A stretch of DNA of 32,370 bases from an uncultured Granulosicoccaceae bacterium. Lineage in GTDB: Bacteria > Pseudomonadota > Gammaproteobacteria > Granulosicoccales > Granulosicoccaceae. The DNA lies in NCBI GenBank assembly GCA_938045275.1, contig CALIMV010000273.1:1-32370 (forward strand). The letters run 5' to 3'. The notes under the pieces were generated by a model. The model saw nothing but the letters and a program-made list of their open reading frames with translations, did not search any database and was not told the DNA's origin. A program made the position numbers and the translations under genes. Positions 8,663-16,554 of the stretch are shown here, one piece after another. The stretch's first letter is position 1. Each line of letters opens with the position of its first letter.

Positions 8663-10663
8663 ATGCAAAATATCGAAGGAAAAGGTGCTCACCTTTCGAT
8701 ACAGGTTATCGGCTCTGTACGTGCGTCTGTAAAAAACAGCGAATCTCTACAGTTGCCAAATAAAGCCATGGCGCTATTGATCTATTTCGCGCTCACCCGC
8801 AAAGAAACAGAATCAAAGGAATTCATCAAAGGCCTTCTTTGGAGCGAAAGCTCTCAAAAACGCGCCAGCGGTTCACTCAGGCAGTGCTTGAAAAAATTAA
8901 ATGACACGTTTAGCTTGGTTGATTTTCGCGGATTCACTTCCAGTGGAAACGAGATACGCTTGAACGACGATTCAATAAGCGTGGATATTATCGATTTGCA
9001 TGAGGGGCTGCAGTGCGATCAATTGACTAACGAAATGACTTACGAAAATCTTAATATGCAAGATTTTTTAAACGATCTTGATATTCGCGATCATTCATTC
9101 GAAACCTGGGTTCACGTTCAACGTCAGAACTGGTCGAGTAAGTTACTCGGCGTATTAGAAGAAAAACTCAGAGCCGATACAAGCAAGCACGAAACAAAAC
9201 TTGTTCATGCTCGATTGCTGTATGCGCTAGACCAAACCCATGAAGAAGCGTGTAGATTTCTAATGGAATATTATGCTCGCAGAGATAATCTAGGGCCGGT
9301 TATGGAAATGTACTCCAAACTTTGTTCTGAACTAGACGAAAAATACGGTGCCGAACCCTCTCCTGAAACCATCGAATTGTATTTATCGATCCAAACTGGA
9401 AATTTTATTAGAAACACCCAGTCAAAACCCCAGAATGCAGTATCAGATGATAGGAAAAGTGCGCCGGTTATTGGTATTAATGCTTTTCAGTGGTCGGGTA
9501 CAAGCAGTGAAAAAGAAGCGCTGCACGCAAATTTTTTCAGAAATGAATTAATGGCCGCGCTGTCGAAATTTCGGGAGTGGGTAGTTGTTGACACAAAAAA
9601 AAGAACTCAAGCAGACTTAGATGCCACCGATATCGACTACTTGTTAGACGGAACATGTTATCAGATCGATAATTTCACCGATGTACTGATCACGCTTACA
9701 GATTCGGTTTCCGGACAAGTGTGGAGCGAAAACTCACACATAGAAACAAAAACATGGATATCTACCCAGCGTTCCATAGTGAGCAAAATAGCCGTTGCTT
9801 TGAATGTGTATTTGTCTACAGCACGACTGGCTAACACCATTTCACAAAAGGATTTTTCTAGCACGACGCATGAAGAATGGCTAAAAGGTTATCAAAATAT
9901 GCTGGTCTGGGATCCAATTTCTAATCAAAATGCTGAACGCATATTTAGAAATATCATCGAGCAATCACCGCAATATGCTCCAGCATACAGCAGTCTGGCC
10001 ACCGTGTTGAATACTCGACAATTTAAGCACATTGGCATTAGCAGTGTAATGAGTGACGTGAAACAAGCACTTGATTATGCACAAACCGCTGTAGAACTGG
10101 ATCCATTAGAATCCCGAACCCAGCTTGCGCTTGGTTTTTCACTTGCCATGAATGACCAGTTTGAACAGGCACAATTGCACCTTACGCTGGCCCGAGAATT
10201 AAATCCTTATAGTCCGGTTTCGGTGGTACCGTGCGCGCATGGGTTGTCTTTATGTGGGCTTCATAATGAAGCTGTTGAGTTAGTGGACTGGGCGGAAAAC
10301 GTGAATTGGCGATGGATGCCACAGTTTCATTGGGGCTACATTTCATGCGTGCGATTTTTCGCCAAAGACTTCAAAAAGGCAATTTCGGCAGCAAAATTAG
10401 CCAATGGCGTCATTATTGACCTGCACGCCTGGCATGCTGCAGCGCTGGCACTAGACGGGCAAATTGATGCAGCGTCCCAGGAACTTGATAAATTTGTCAG
10501 GCTGGTAAAAGAAAACTGGTATGGAACAAATTCACCAGATGACAGCAATATTGCCAATTGGTTTTTAAACAGTTTTCCAATTAAATTGACTGAAGATCTG
10601 GACTTACTGAAGGAAGGGCTGGCGTTGGCAGGTTTAGCCAACGCCTCCTCGAGTGTGAGCTAA
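8663..10663 (+). CDS. SARP-like transcriptional regulator: winged HTH + BTAD + TolB-like + TPR
   Basis: A 666-residue protein. Residues about 10-105 look like an OmpR-type winged helix (KAMALLIYFALTR; LRQCLKKLN), about 106-245 like a bacterial transcriptional activator domain (ARLLYALDQTHEEACRFLMEYYARRDNL; EKYGAEPSPET), about 268-390 like the TolB/FlgO-like domain of CadC- and adenylate-cyclase-type regulators (LLDGTCYQIDNFTDVLITLTDSVSGQVW), and about 395-660 helical TPR-like repeats (YSSLATVLN; ALDYAQTAVELDP; AQLHLTLARELNP). SARP proteins activate secondary-metabolite and peptide clusters; the TPR part probably senses a ligand or partner. It is 25 bp downstream of ycaO on the same strand, with no terminator between, so they are probably co-transcribed. 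No membrane segment or ATPase domain is seen. Its stop overlaps the stop of the convergent 126-aa gene by four bases. Confidence 0.8.
   Translation: MQNIEGKGAHLSIQVIGSVRASVKNSESLQLPNKAMALLIYFALTRKETESKEFIKGLLWSESSQKRASGSLRQCLKKLNDTFSLVDFRGFTSSGNEIRLNDDSISVDIIDLHEGLQCDQLTNEMTYENLNMQDFLNDLDIRDHSFETWVHVQRQNWSSKLLGVLEEKLRADTSKHETKLVHARLLYALDQTHEEACRFLMEYYARRDNLGPVMEMYSKLCSELDEKYGAEPSPETIELYLSIQTGNFIRNTQSKPQNAVSDDRKSAPVIGINAFQWSGTSSEKEALHANFFRNELMAALSKFREWVVVDTKKRTQADLDATDIDYLLDGTCYQIDNFTDVLITLTDSVSGQVWSENSHIETKTWISTQRSIVSKIAVALNVYLSTARLANTISQKDFSSTTHEEWLKGYQNMLVWDPISNQNAERIFRNIIEQSPQYAPAYSSLATVLNTRQFKHIGISSVMSDVKQALDYAQTAVELDPLESRTQLALGFSLAMNDQFEQAQLHLTLARELNPYSPVSVVPCAHGLSLCGLHNEAVELVDWAENVNWRWMPQFHWGYISCVRFFAKDFKKAISAAKLANGVIIDLHAWHAAALALDGQIDAASQELDKFVRLVKENWYGTNSPDDSNIANWFLNSFPIKLTEDLDLLKEGLALAGLANASSSVS
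10621..10645. terminator. 9-bp perfect hairpin at the convergent gene ends (weak terminator candidate)
   Basis: GGCGTTGGC / GCCAACGCC with a 7-base loop, inside the 3' coding end of the BTAD regulator and just beyond the stop of the convergent 126-aa gene. There is no U-run on either strand, so a classical intrinsic terminator is not established; the stem is GC-rich and could still block readthrough from the minus strand. Confidence 0.35.
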
Positions 10664-11040
10664 CCGCAATGCGAAATTGTATAGTCTCCAATGCGGAACT
10701 GATAAGTTTCTTCTTTTGATAGCTTTGAATTACCATTGACTATATTTTTGTAGGTTTCAGGGACTTCATACTCGCCTACATTGTAGTACCGATCTTTAAC
10801 CGCCTGTCGAGGAGGTACTGCAATGTGCATAATGCCATTGGCATCATTCTCTAGAAATAAGACACCGCTAACTTCACCCTCAAAAAATGATTCATCTTTA
10901 TCCCCAATAATACTGTTGAGAACTTGCTTTCCTTCTTCGGCCGTCTTTGGAAACTCACCATCAGCCATTATCGTATCGATAATGTACTTTCCCACTTTTA
11001 TTTTATCTTCTTCGTCCATGCGCCAAGCTTTGTTCGACAT
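10660..11040 (-). CDS. unrecognised 126-aa protein next to YcaO/BTAD genes
   Basis: I do not recognise the family. The gene is real on translation signals: ATG at 11040 is preceded by AGGAGAGG at ideal spacing. The product is soluble, charged and acidic near the N-terminus (MDEEDK; ADGEFPKTAEEG), has a middle segment GVLFLENDANGIMHIAVPPRQAV, and ends ISHCG with its only cysteine at residue 125. There is no signal peptide or membrane segment. It lies 80 bp downstream of the 171-aa gene on the same strand and converges on the BTAD regulator. A long N-terminal region with a Cys/Gly tail could suit a precursor for the neighbouring YcaO, but it lacks a recognisable double-Gly or nitrile-hydratase-type leader, so this is only a hypothesis. 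Confidence 0.7.
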   Translation of the reverse strand: MSNKAWRMDEEDKIKVGKYIIDTIMADGEFPKTAEEGKQVLNSIIGDKDESFFEGEVSGVLFLENDANGIMHIAVPPRQAVKDRYYNVGEYEVPETYKNIVNGNSKLSKEETYQFRIGDYTISHCG

Positions 11041-11120
11041 ATCATCCTCTCCTGATTAAATATTTATGTGATTACAACAATGCTCGTACTGCGTACGGCA
11101 AACTCTAAATCATTTGTGTT

Positions 11121-11612
11121 TCATCCGAACCAAAAGCCAATAATCGTTCCATCAGGGCTGGATTCGATATTGACTCTATTTGGGTCAATTGAACAATCGA
11201 GACTGTCACCTGTTTGATAGGCTCGATACTTCTTTCCAACAAGTTCTCTTATTAACACCGGCATGTCTTCAATTGGTGATCGACTGATCGGTCCCATTAT
11301 CAGCCCATTTGGCAAATCAAGTTCGGGATATTTTGTACCAACCCACTCTCGAAAACCAAATGCACCTCTTACCTTACTCTTTAAGTTTGTCCAGTCGTCA
11401 CTCGAAATTGCGAATACGTTAGCGATCATCGGTGTACCATCCGCATTTTCATGCTTTGACCAATGCGTACAACAAGATCCATAGATTTCATTAACACCAA
11501 AATGATTGAGCTCAGCAACATGAGCTTTTAAAGGCACTGGTTTGTTGACCTTTCCGCGCTCCACGATCGCAGGCTTAAAAACTATGCTTACTTCAACCCC
11601 TTCAGCTGACAC
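11121..11612 (-). CDS. unrecognised ~163-aa protein next to YcaO/BTAD genes
   Basis: I do not recognise the family. The frame is open from a TAG at 11652-11654 and has TTG candidates at 11636 and 11624 and GTG at 11612; I chose GTG 11612 because GGGGAG precedes it by four bases. The 11636 start would give 171 residues. The product is soluble with no signal peptide. It has a Cys-Cys pair in EIYGSCCTHWSKH, a third Cys in DSLDCSID, and ends PDGTIIGFWFG. A strand-rich first half with KAHVAELNHFGVNEIY suggests a small folded domain rather than a pure leader. It is first of two minus-strand genes (the 126-aa gene follows after 80 bp) and is divergent from the LuxR-type gene. Confidence 0.6.
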   Translation of the reverse strand: MSAEGVEVSIVFKPAIVERGKVNKPVPLKAHVAELNHFGVNEIYGSCCTHWSKHENADGTPMIANVFAISSDDWTNLKSKVRGAFGFREWVGTKYPELDLPNGLIMGPISRSPIEDMPVLIRELVGKKYRAYQTGDSLDCSIDPNRVNIESSPDGTIIGFWFG

Positions 11613-11636
11613 TCTGCTCCCCAACTCGATCCCCAA

Positions 11637-11957
11637 ATCACTTAAACCGTTCTAATGAGCACTCAATGCTTGGCCCTTACACATAAATTCTCCATATTCA
11701 GTGTTATCGAGGCGTTAACGTGCAATATATATCATCTTCATAACGCGAATGGGCTAGACAAAAGCACTATATGCTGCCAATTTTTGCCAATTAAATTAAT
11801 GCGAGCCAACTACACAGATTTTCACTACACATTCAAATTACACGCATTAACACCTGATTAACGCCCGCCAGGTAGAGTTCTCCACAGAGCGGAGATTTGG
11901 AAGTCAGTTTTTCATACCAGAATCAGAATTTAAATGGTCTATTGAGAGGGGAAAACT
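11637..11957. other. divergent intergenic region between the 163-aa gene and luxR-type gene
   Basis: About 320 bp, visibly AT-rich, with no supported gene; a 68-codon open frame at 11655-11861 has no Shine-Dalgarno sequence and unremarkable content. It must carry the promoters of both flanking genes. I see only a small TCTCC/GGAGA stem at 11879-11895, too weak to call, and no clear operator palindrome. Confidence 0.5.
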
Positions 11958-12332
11958 ATGGAACAATTAATGGCTAATCCGGAGGCAGACGTATCAAAAA
12001 GTTCCTTAGATAATTTTGTGGACAACGTTTACTCGTATTACAGCAACCTGGATTTTCAGGAGCAAAAACTATTGCTGTTAAACCTGTACGCGCAACTAAG
12101 ACACAAGGACGACAAAGATTTCCGCAGTGGGCAATGCGAGAATCTTACCAACCGAGAGAAAGAAGTTTTGGTACTCATAGCGCATGGATACTGCCGTAGA
12201 GAGATTGCATCCAGTCTGCACATTAGTAGAAATACCGCTGCACGACACATTTCAAATATCTATTCGAAATTGGACATCAATACGGTTGCAGAGGCAACGC
12301 GCATTGCGATAGCAAACCGTTTAACTGCGTAG
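11958..12332 (+). CDS. small LuxR/GerE-type HTH transcriptional regulator
   Basis: A 124-residue protein with a complete LuxR-type helix-turn-helix at residues 62-124: LTNREKEVLVLIAHG, then REIASSLHISRNTAARHISNIYSKLDI, then an AEATRIAI helix. The N-terminal 60 residues are helical and carry no receiver or autoinducer-binding domain, so it is a DNA-binding protein with no visible sensor, similar in size to GerE-like regulators. GAGGGG seven bases before the ATG makes the start secure. It is transcribed away from the two small-protein genes and may control them or the ycaO operon; this is inferred from position only. Confidence 0.85.
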   Translation: MEQLMANPEADVSKSSLDNFVDNVYSYYSNLDFQEQKLLLLNLYAQLRHKDDKDFRSGQCENLTNREKEVLVLIAHGYCRREIASSLHISRNTAARHISNIYSKLDINTVAEATRIAIANRLTA

Positions 12333-12386
12333 AAACTGGCTGTTTTCTCATAGAGAGAGAATGAGACAGAAAGAAAGAGAACTGAT

Positions 12387-12421
12387 TTGATCGGCTACCG
12401 ATTTTTATCGTGGCCGGTCAG
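12387..12421. terminator. hairpin downstream of luxR-type gene
   Basis: Interrupted inverted repeat: TTGATCGGC...CGAT, loop TTTT, ATCG...GCCGGTCAG, with a small TAC/TG internal loop. It lies 55 bp after the luxR-type stop in otherwise non-coding DNA before the convergent hydrolase gene. No U-run follows, so it is a possible terminator or another RNA structure. Confidence 0.4.
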
Positions 12422-12577
12422 ATCAAGCATAACGCAAATACCAATTCTTCAGTAGTGTAAACGCCAAGCCAAGGCAGTGGGCAATGCACAATAATATTGC
12501 CGACATTCTTATCCGAATTACCGTTAACTGATTGGAAAAATTAAAACTACGATTCATGTACATCCTTGTAAGCAGAA

Positions 12578-13336
12578 CTACAGCTGCTCATCCAACCACT
12601 GCGCTATAACGTCTAGCAATTGATTTTCATGATCTGTGTTGTCAAAAAAATGATAGGCAGAATCAATAACAACTTGCTTGTAGGTTTTGTTGTGTGCCGC
12701 GCCTTGTTGACGAGCGTCCGCCGTTTCGAGAACAGTCGGGAAATCGCGGCTACCGTAGATATCCAGCACCGGGATGCTAATCTGCTTGAGTGATTCAGCA
12801 CTGTTCACCGATGTTTCCTTATGCTGAGCGCTCATGCCAATGGCCACAAGTGCTTTAATGTCGTGTTCGTTGTTGGCCAAGTAATAACTGGCCATAGTCG
12901 CACCCTGGCTGTGAGCCACCACAACGATAGTATCAATGCTTTGGTTTTTTAAAAAAGCTATTGCCGCTTGCATTCGAGCCGGTACTTCCGGATAGAGCGG
13001 GATGTAGTCTTCATAGGCTGCACTTTTTTCAAGTATTGGGAGTTGAATCGAAAGGGTATTCCAGCCATGTGTCGCCATTTCCACCCGAACGGGTTGGACC
13101 ACCTGCTCCCAGTCCGGATGAAAACCTGTGCCGTGCAGCACAACCATGCCTTTGTTGGACGTGGTTTCAGATTCAGTGAAAATACTCAAAAAACGATGTC
13201 CATCAGCATCAAGGAACACCGGTTCTCCGTCAAAAATTATATCCAGCGTCTGATCTACCCAACGCTGTTCTCGCTCCGCATTGGTAGCGTTCAGGGGGGA
13301 CGCGACGATAAGGCACAATAGTATTAAAAATCTCAT
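12578..13336 (-). CDS. alpha/beta hydrolase, DUF3530-like, exported
   Basis: About 252 residues starting at ATG 13336 with an evident signal peptide (MRFLILLCLIVASPLNATNA). After LHGTGFHPDW (oxyanion-hole region) comes the nucleophile elbow VVAHSQGA with the catalytic Ser, then a later Asp in DIYGSRDFPT and His in DSAYHFFDN, completing a Ser-Asp-His triad. The arrangement resembles DUF3530 hydrolases, whose substrates are not known. A TTG at 13354 would extend the protein by six residues but looks worse than the ATG. The hxlR-type gene lies 65 bp upstream on the same strand, so the two probably form an operon and the regulator may control it. Confidence 0.8.
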   Translation of the reverse strand: MRFLILLCLIVASPLNATNAEREQRWVDQTLDIIFDGEPVFLDADGHRFLSIFTESETTSNKGMVVLHGTGFHPDWEQVVQPVRVEMATHGWNTLSIQLPILEKSAAYEDYIPLYPEVPARMQAAIAFLKNQSIDTIVVVAHSQGATMASYYLANNEHDIKALVAIGMSAQHKETSVNSAESLKQISIPVLDIYGSRDFPTVLETADARQQGAAHNKTYKQVVIDSAYHFFDNTDHENQLLDVIAQWLDEQL

Positions 13337-13401
13337 AAATAGCTGTGCAGTCAACTCGTTATTGAATCGTATAGTTATAGCGATACCACATAAAGGCGAG
13401 C

Positions 13402-13776
13402 CTACACCTTTTTCATGCTGTCGTTAAATTCTTTCAGATAAGTTTGAGCCCATTCCACATACGCTTGTAATATTGGTTCCAGCGCCCGCCCGCTTTTTGT
13501 TAGCTGGTAAGCATTACCCCGATTGGCGCCATCGGGATTGACACGCTCGATCAGACGAAGTTTGGACAGGTGTTTTAGTCGAGCCGCCAAAACATTGGTT
13601 GATATTTTTTCTGGTGATTCACAAAAATCTGAATAGGTTCGTGAACCATGAATGATAAGGTCTCGCACGATGAGCAGTGTCCATTTGTCACCCAGCACAT
13701 CCAGTGCGCAGCTGACAGGGCAATGGGATCGCCACTCGCCAGATTGCGAAATAGACGTAGTTGCTTTTGTACTCAT
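13402..13776 (-). CDS. HxlR-family transcriptional regulator
   Basis: A 124-residue winged-helix regulator with the HxlR hallmarks: CPVSCALDVLGDKWTLLIVRDLIIHGSRTYSDF near the N-terminus, ISTNVLAARLKHL as recognition helix, then the wing VNPDGANRGNAYQLTKSGRALEPIL. Members are typically dimeric regulators that respond to aldehydes, quinones or redox signals through cysteines; here Cys residues are in HCPVSCALD and FCESPE. It sits immediately downstream of a perfect palindrome (13802-13820), a likely autoregulatory operator, and upstream of the hydrolase gene. The iorAB-type oxidoreductase ends 110 bp upstream of its start on the same strand. Confidence 0.9.
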   Translation of the reverse strand: MSTKATTSISQSGEWRSHCPVSCALDVLGDKWTLLIVRDLIIHGSRTYSDFCESPEKISTNVLAARLKHLSKLRLIERVNPDGANRGNAYQLTKSGRALEPILQAYVEWAQTYLKEFNDSMKKV

Positions 13777-13801
13777 TTGATCTTGCTATCGCACACCGTA
13801 A

Positions 13802-13820
13802 ATGCAACTAGCAGTTGCAT
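13802..13820. promoter_or_regulatory. perfect palindrome, candidate HxlR operator
   Basis: ATGCAACT-agc-AGTTGCAT, 8-bp perfect arms with a 3-bp spacer, 25 bp upstream of the hxlR-type start codon. Position and symmetry suit binding of a dimeric winged-helix repressor to its own promoter. Confidence 0.5.
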
Positions 13821-13821
13821 A

Positions 13822-13857
13822 TAGCCATGTTCGGACTGGTGAAACCGAACATGGCTA
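13822..13857 (-). terminator. 13-bp perfect hairpin downstream of iorB-type gene
   Basis: TAGCCATGTTCGG / CCGAACATGGCTA with a 10-base loop, 29 bp past the iorB-type stop on the minus strand. It separates that operon from hxlR. No U-run follows, but the stem is long and perfect, so it probably ends or processes the transcript. Confidence 0.55.
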
Positions 13858-13885
13858 CAAACTTATTGCTACAGTGTGCTCGACA

Positions 13886-16090
13886 TCAAGCGAACTTAAC
13901 GCCATTACTGGCCATGGGCAATTTAGTCACTCGATTGCCCGTTGCCGCATAAATAGCATTGGCAAGCGCCGCCCCGGCTGGTGGCAAGCCAGGCTCCCCG
14001 ACACCGGTAGGCTCTTTGTCAGATTGTACAATATGTACTTCTACCTCTGGCATGTCGGTTATTCGCAGTGGCTCGTATTGAGGGAAGTTGGATTGTTCAA
14101 CCACACCGTCTTTAAGCGTGATTTCGTTTCGCATAACAGCACCCAATCCAAAACCGATACCGCCTTCCATTTGTGCACGAACAACGTCAGGGTTCACTGC
14201 AATACCACAATCAACGGCACAGACAACTTTATCAATGGAAATAGCACCATCAGCATCAACTGACACATCCATAACCTGGGCAACATAGCTGTTAAACGAT
14301 TTGTGTACTGCCACACCACGACCCTTGCCTTTCATAGGTTTACCATCCCAACCGGCTTTTTCCGCGGCAAGCTTCAGGACTCCGGCAAACCGTGCCTGAT
14401 TATCATCGGACTCATCCAGGTGAGCAAGACGAAACTCGACAGGATCTGCTTCGGCTGCCTCGGCCGCCATATCCATCAGTACTTCCATGGTGTAGCCAGA
14501 TTGACTGTGGCCAACCGAGCGCCACCAAAGCACAGGCATTGGGGATTCGTAGTCGGTTAAACCCAGTGCCATGGGTAGCTGATAAGGTGTGTCAACAATG
14601 CCTTCTACCGAAAAGTGATCTACGCCGTTATGCACGGCAATGCTTTCCATTGGGCCGCCTTTGAAAATAGACTGCGCAACAGAACGATGCCCCCAGGCTG
14701 CAATTTTTCCATCGTCTCCAATACCAATATGAGCCCGTTGAGCAAACATGGGACGATAGTAGCCACCGGCTAAATCATCTTCGCGGGTCCAAACCAATTT
14801 TACGGCCGTTTTTCCACCCAGCGCAGCAAAAGCTAAAGCTGCTTCAACATGATAGTCGGAGCCGCCGTTTGCACGCCGTCCGAATGATCCACCCGCGTAA
14901 TAAGTCACAATATCTACCTTTTCAGGCGGAATTTGCAAAATGGCTGCGACGGTTGGATGCGTAATCATATGAAACTGACATCCATCGTGTAAGCGCACAC
15001 CACCATCTTCGGTGGGTTCAATCACGCAATTGAGAGGCTCCATTGGCGCATGAGCCAACAGCGGAAAGTGAAAATCGGCAGAAACAGACTTTGCAGCCGC
15101 TTTTGCTGCCGTTTCTGTTTCGGCCAAATTGCCCTTACCCGTAGCATCGTACGTTGGCTCAGCATCAAGCATTGCGTTGTATTCGCTTAGCATCTCAGCA
15201 GACCCACGTTCCTCAGCGGCAGCGTTATCCCATTCGGCTGTGATGGCGCGCCGCGCTTTGATGGCAGCCCAGGTGGATTCCGCGTAAATTGCAACACCGG
15301 CTTTGTTTGGCAATACCTTGGCATCCACAAAACCGCTGACTTTATCAGCATCACCCAATTCAAAGCTTTTTACTGTGCCGCCAAACAAGGGCGAACGCAA
15401 AACGGTGACATAGACCATGTTAGGGACTTTGACATCCATTGCAAACACAGCGGTGCCGTTGGTCTTGGCTTCACTGTCTTTTCTAGGGAGTTTATTTTTA
15501 CCAATCAAATTGAATTTGCTGGCATCTTTCAGCACAGGCTCAGCATTTGGTTCAAGTTTAGAAGCCGGTTCAACAAAATCACTGAACGAACCTTTGTTAT
15601 CGCCACTGCTGAGCTCACCCTCTTTAACCATAATGGTGGATGCGTCGACACCCCATTTTTCTGCTGCGGCGCGCACTAACATGTCGCGAGCCACCGCGCC
15701 TGCCTGCCGATATTGCATAAAGGAATTGGCAATGGCGGTTGAGCCACCCGTTCCCTGCCCACCAAAAGCCAGGTTTTTGTAGTTGTCGTGCGACGGTGCG
15801 AACTCCACTGCGACCTTATCCCAAGCGACATCCAATTCTTCTGCCACCAGTGTTGTCAAACCTGTGGAGGTTCCCTGGCCCATTTCAAAATGCTTTATGA
15901 CGACAGCGACGGTGCCATCAGGCCCAATTTTGACAAACGGATTAAAACCAACTGAGGCGCCAGAGGCAGATTCTGACGTGGCTGCCAGTACACCGCTTAC
16001 ATTAAATCCAACGGCCATTGCACCGCCTACAACTGCTGTACTCTTTAAAAACGAGCGACGATTCATTGGTACTTTATTTGTAGCACTCAT
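13886..16090 (-). CDS. molybdopterin-binding subunit of isoquinoline 1-oxidoreductase-like aldehyde/xanthine dehydrogenase
   Basis: A 734-residue subunit of a xanthine-oxidase-family hydroxylase. The chosen ATG at 16090 gives a twin-arginine signal (MNRRSFLKSTAVVGGAMAVG), so the enzyme is exported folded to the periplasm, as is known for IorB-type proteins. Family features: GFNPFVKIGPDGTVAVVIKHFEMGQG, GGQGTGGSTAIANSF, AGGSFGRRANGG (cofactor loop), and GVGEPGLPPAGAALANAI with the catalytic Glu region. It binds Mo-molybdopterin and hydroxylates N-heterocycles or aldehydes. The 2Fe-2S subunit gene lies 2 bp upstream; together they make the minimal IorAB pair. No c-type cytochrome electron acceptor or Mo-cofactor insertion factor (XdhC-like) is adjacent. 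Confidence 0.9.
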   Translation of the reverse strand: MSATNKVPMNRRSFLKSTAVVGGAMAVGFNVSGVLAATSESASGASVGFNPFVKIGPDGTVAVVIKHFEMGQGTSTGLTTLVAEELDVAWDKVAVEFAPSHDNYKNLAFGGQGTGGSTAIANSFMQYRQAGAVARDMLVRAAAEKWGVDASTIMVKEGELSSGDNKGSFSDFVEPASKLEPNAEPVLKDASKFNLIGKNKLPRKDSEAKTNGTAVFAMDVKVPNMVYVTVLRSPLFGGTVKSFELGDADKVSGFVDAKVLPNKAGVAIYAESTWAAIKARRAITAEWDNAAAEERGSAEMLSEYNAMLDAEPTYDATGKGNLAETETAAKAAAKSVSADFHFPLLAHAPMEPLNCVIEPTEDGGVRLHDGCQFHMITHPTVAAILQIPPEKVDIVTYYAGGSFGRRANGGSDYHVEAALAFAALGGKTAVKLVWTREDDLAGGYYRPMFAQRAHIGIGDDGKIAAWGHRSVAQSIFKGGPMESIAVHNGVDHFSVEGIVDTPYQLPMALGLTDYESPMPVLWWRSVGHSQSGYTMEVLMDMAAEAAEADPVEFRLAHLDESDDNQARFAGVLKLAAEKAGWDGKPMKGKGRGVAVHKSFNSYVAQVMDVSVDADGAISIDKVVCAVDCGIAVNPDVVRAQMEGGIGFGLGAVMRNEITLKDGVVEQSNFPQYEPLRITDMPEVEVHIVQSDKEPTGVGEPGLPPAGAALANAIYAATGNRVTKLPMASNGVKFA

Positions 16091-16092
16091 GA

Positions 16093-16554
16093 CTAGCCCT
16101 CCAGTATGTCTGATGCGCGATGGATTGCTGCGCGAATTCGATGATAGGTAGCGCACCTGCATGCGTTTCCTTTCATATAAGTATCGATATCTTCATCTGA
16201 CGGTTTGGCATTGCTGGTCAAAAGACCTGCTGCCGACATAATTTGCCCTGACTGACAATAACCACACTGAACCACATCTAGTTCCCGCCAGGCGGCCTGA
16301 ACAGCCTTGCCCTGTGGGGTATCAATGGCATCAATAGTGGTTACTTCACTATCACCTACGGCACTGATTGGTAAGACACATGAGCGTTGTGGCTCCCCAT
16401 CAACATGAACCGTACAAGATCCACAGGATGCAACACCACAACCGAATTTTGTCCCTGTGAGATTAAGCTCATCTCGAATAACCCATAACAAAGGAGTATC
16501 GGCATCCGCGGTTATCTCCCGGGTCGCACCATTTATCTTTAACGTAATTGACAT
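16093..16554 (-). CDS. 2Fe-2S subunit of isoquinoline 1-oxidoreductase-like enzyme
   Basis: 153 residues from ATG 16554, which has GGAGAG at good spacing; the open frame continues upstream but that extension has no family similarity. It contains the plant-ferredoxin-type cluster loop (FGCGVASCGSCTVHVDGEPQRSC) and the C-terminal second cluster (QCGYCQSGQIM ... GNACRCATYHRI), the standard two-cluster electron-transfer subunit. It passes electrons from the Mo centre of the next gene's product. It is the first gene of a two-gene operon with 2-bp spacing. It has no signal peptide, consistent with export in complex with the Tat-bearing large subunit. Confidence 0.9.
   Translation of the reverse strand: MSITLKINGATREITADADTPLLWVIRDELNLTGTKFGCGVASCGSCTVHVDGEPQRSCVLPISAVGDSEVTTIDAIDTPQGKAVQAAWRELDVVQCGYCQSGQIMSAAGLLTSNAKPSDEDIDTYMKGNACRCATYHRIRAAIHRASDILEG

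Noticed and set aside
10621-10645. Shared GGCGTTGGC word between this hairpin and the 23221 repeat, considered as a repeat family
   Set aside because: The word here encodes part of the BTAD protein; two occurrences of a short word are not evidence of a family.
11655-11861. 68-codon open frame in the divergent region before the luxR-type gene
   Set aside because: No ribosome-binding site and no recognisable features; probably chance in AT-rich promoter DNA.
13802-14263. 153-codon open frame overlapping the hxlR promoter and the iorB-type 3' end
   Set aside because: Starts within the operator palindrome, runs antisense through a conserved gene, no ribosome-binding site.
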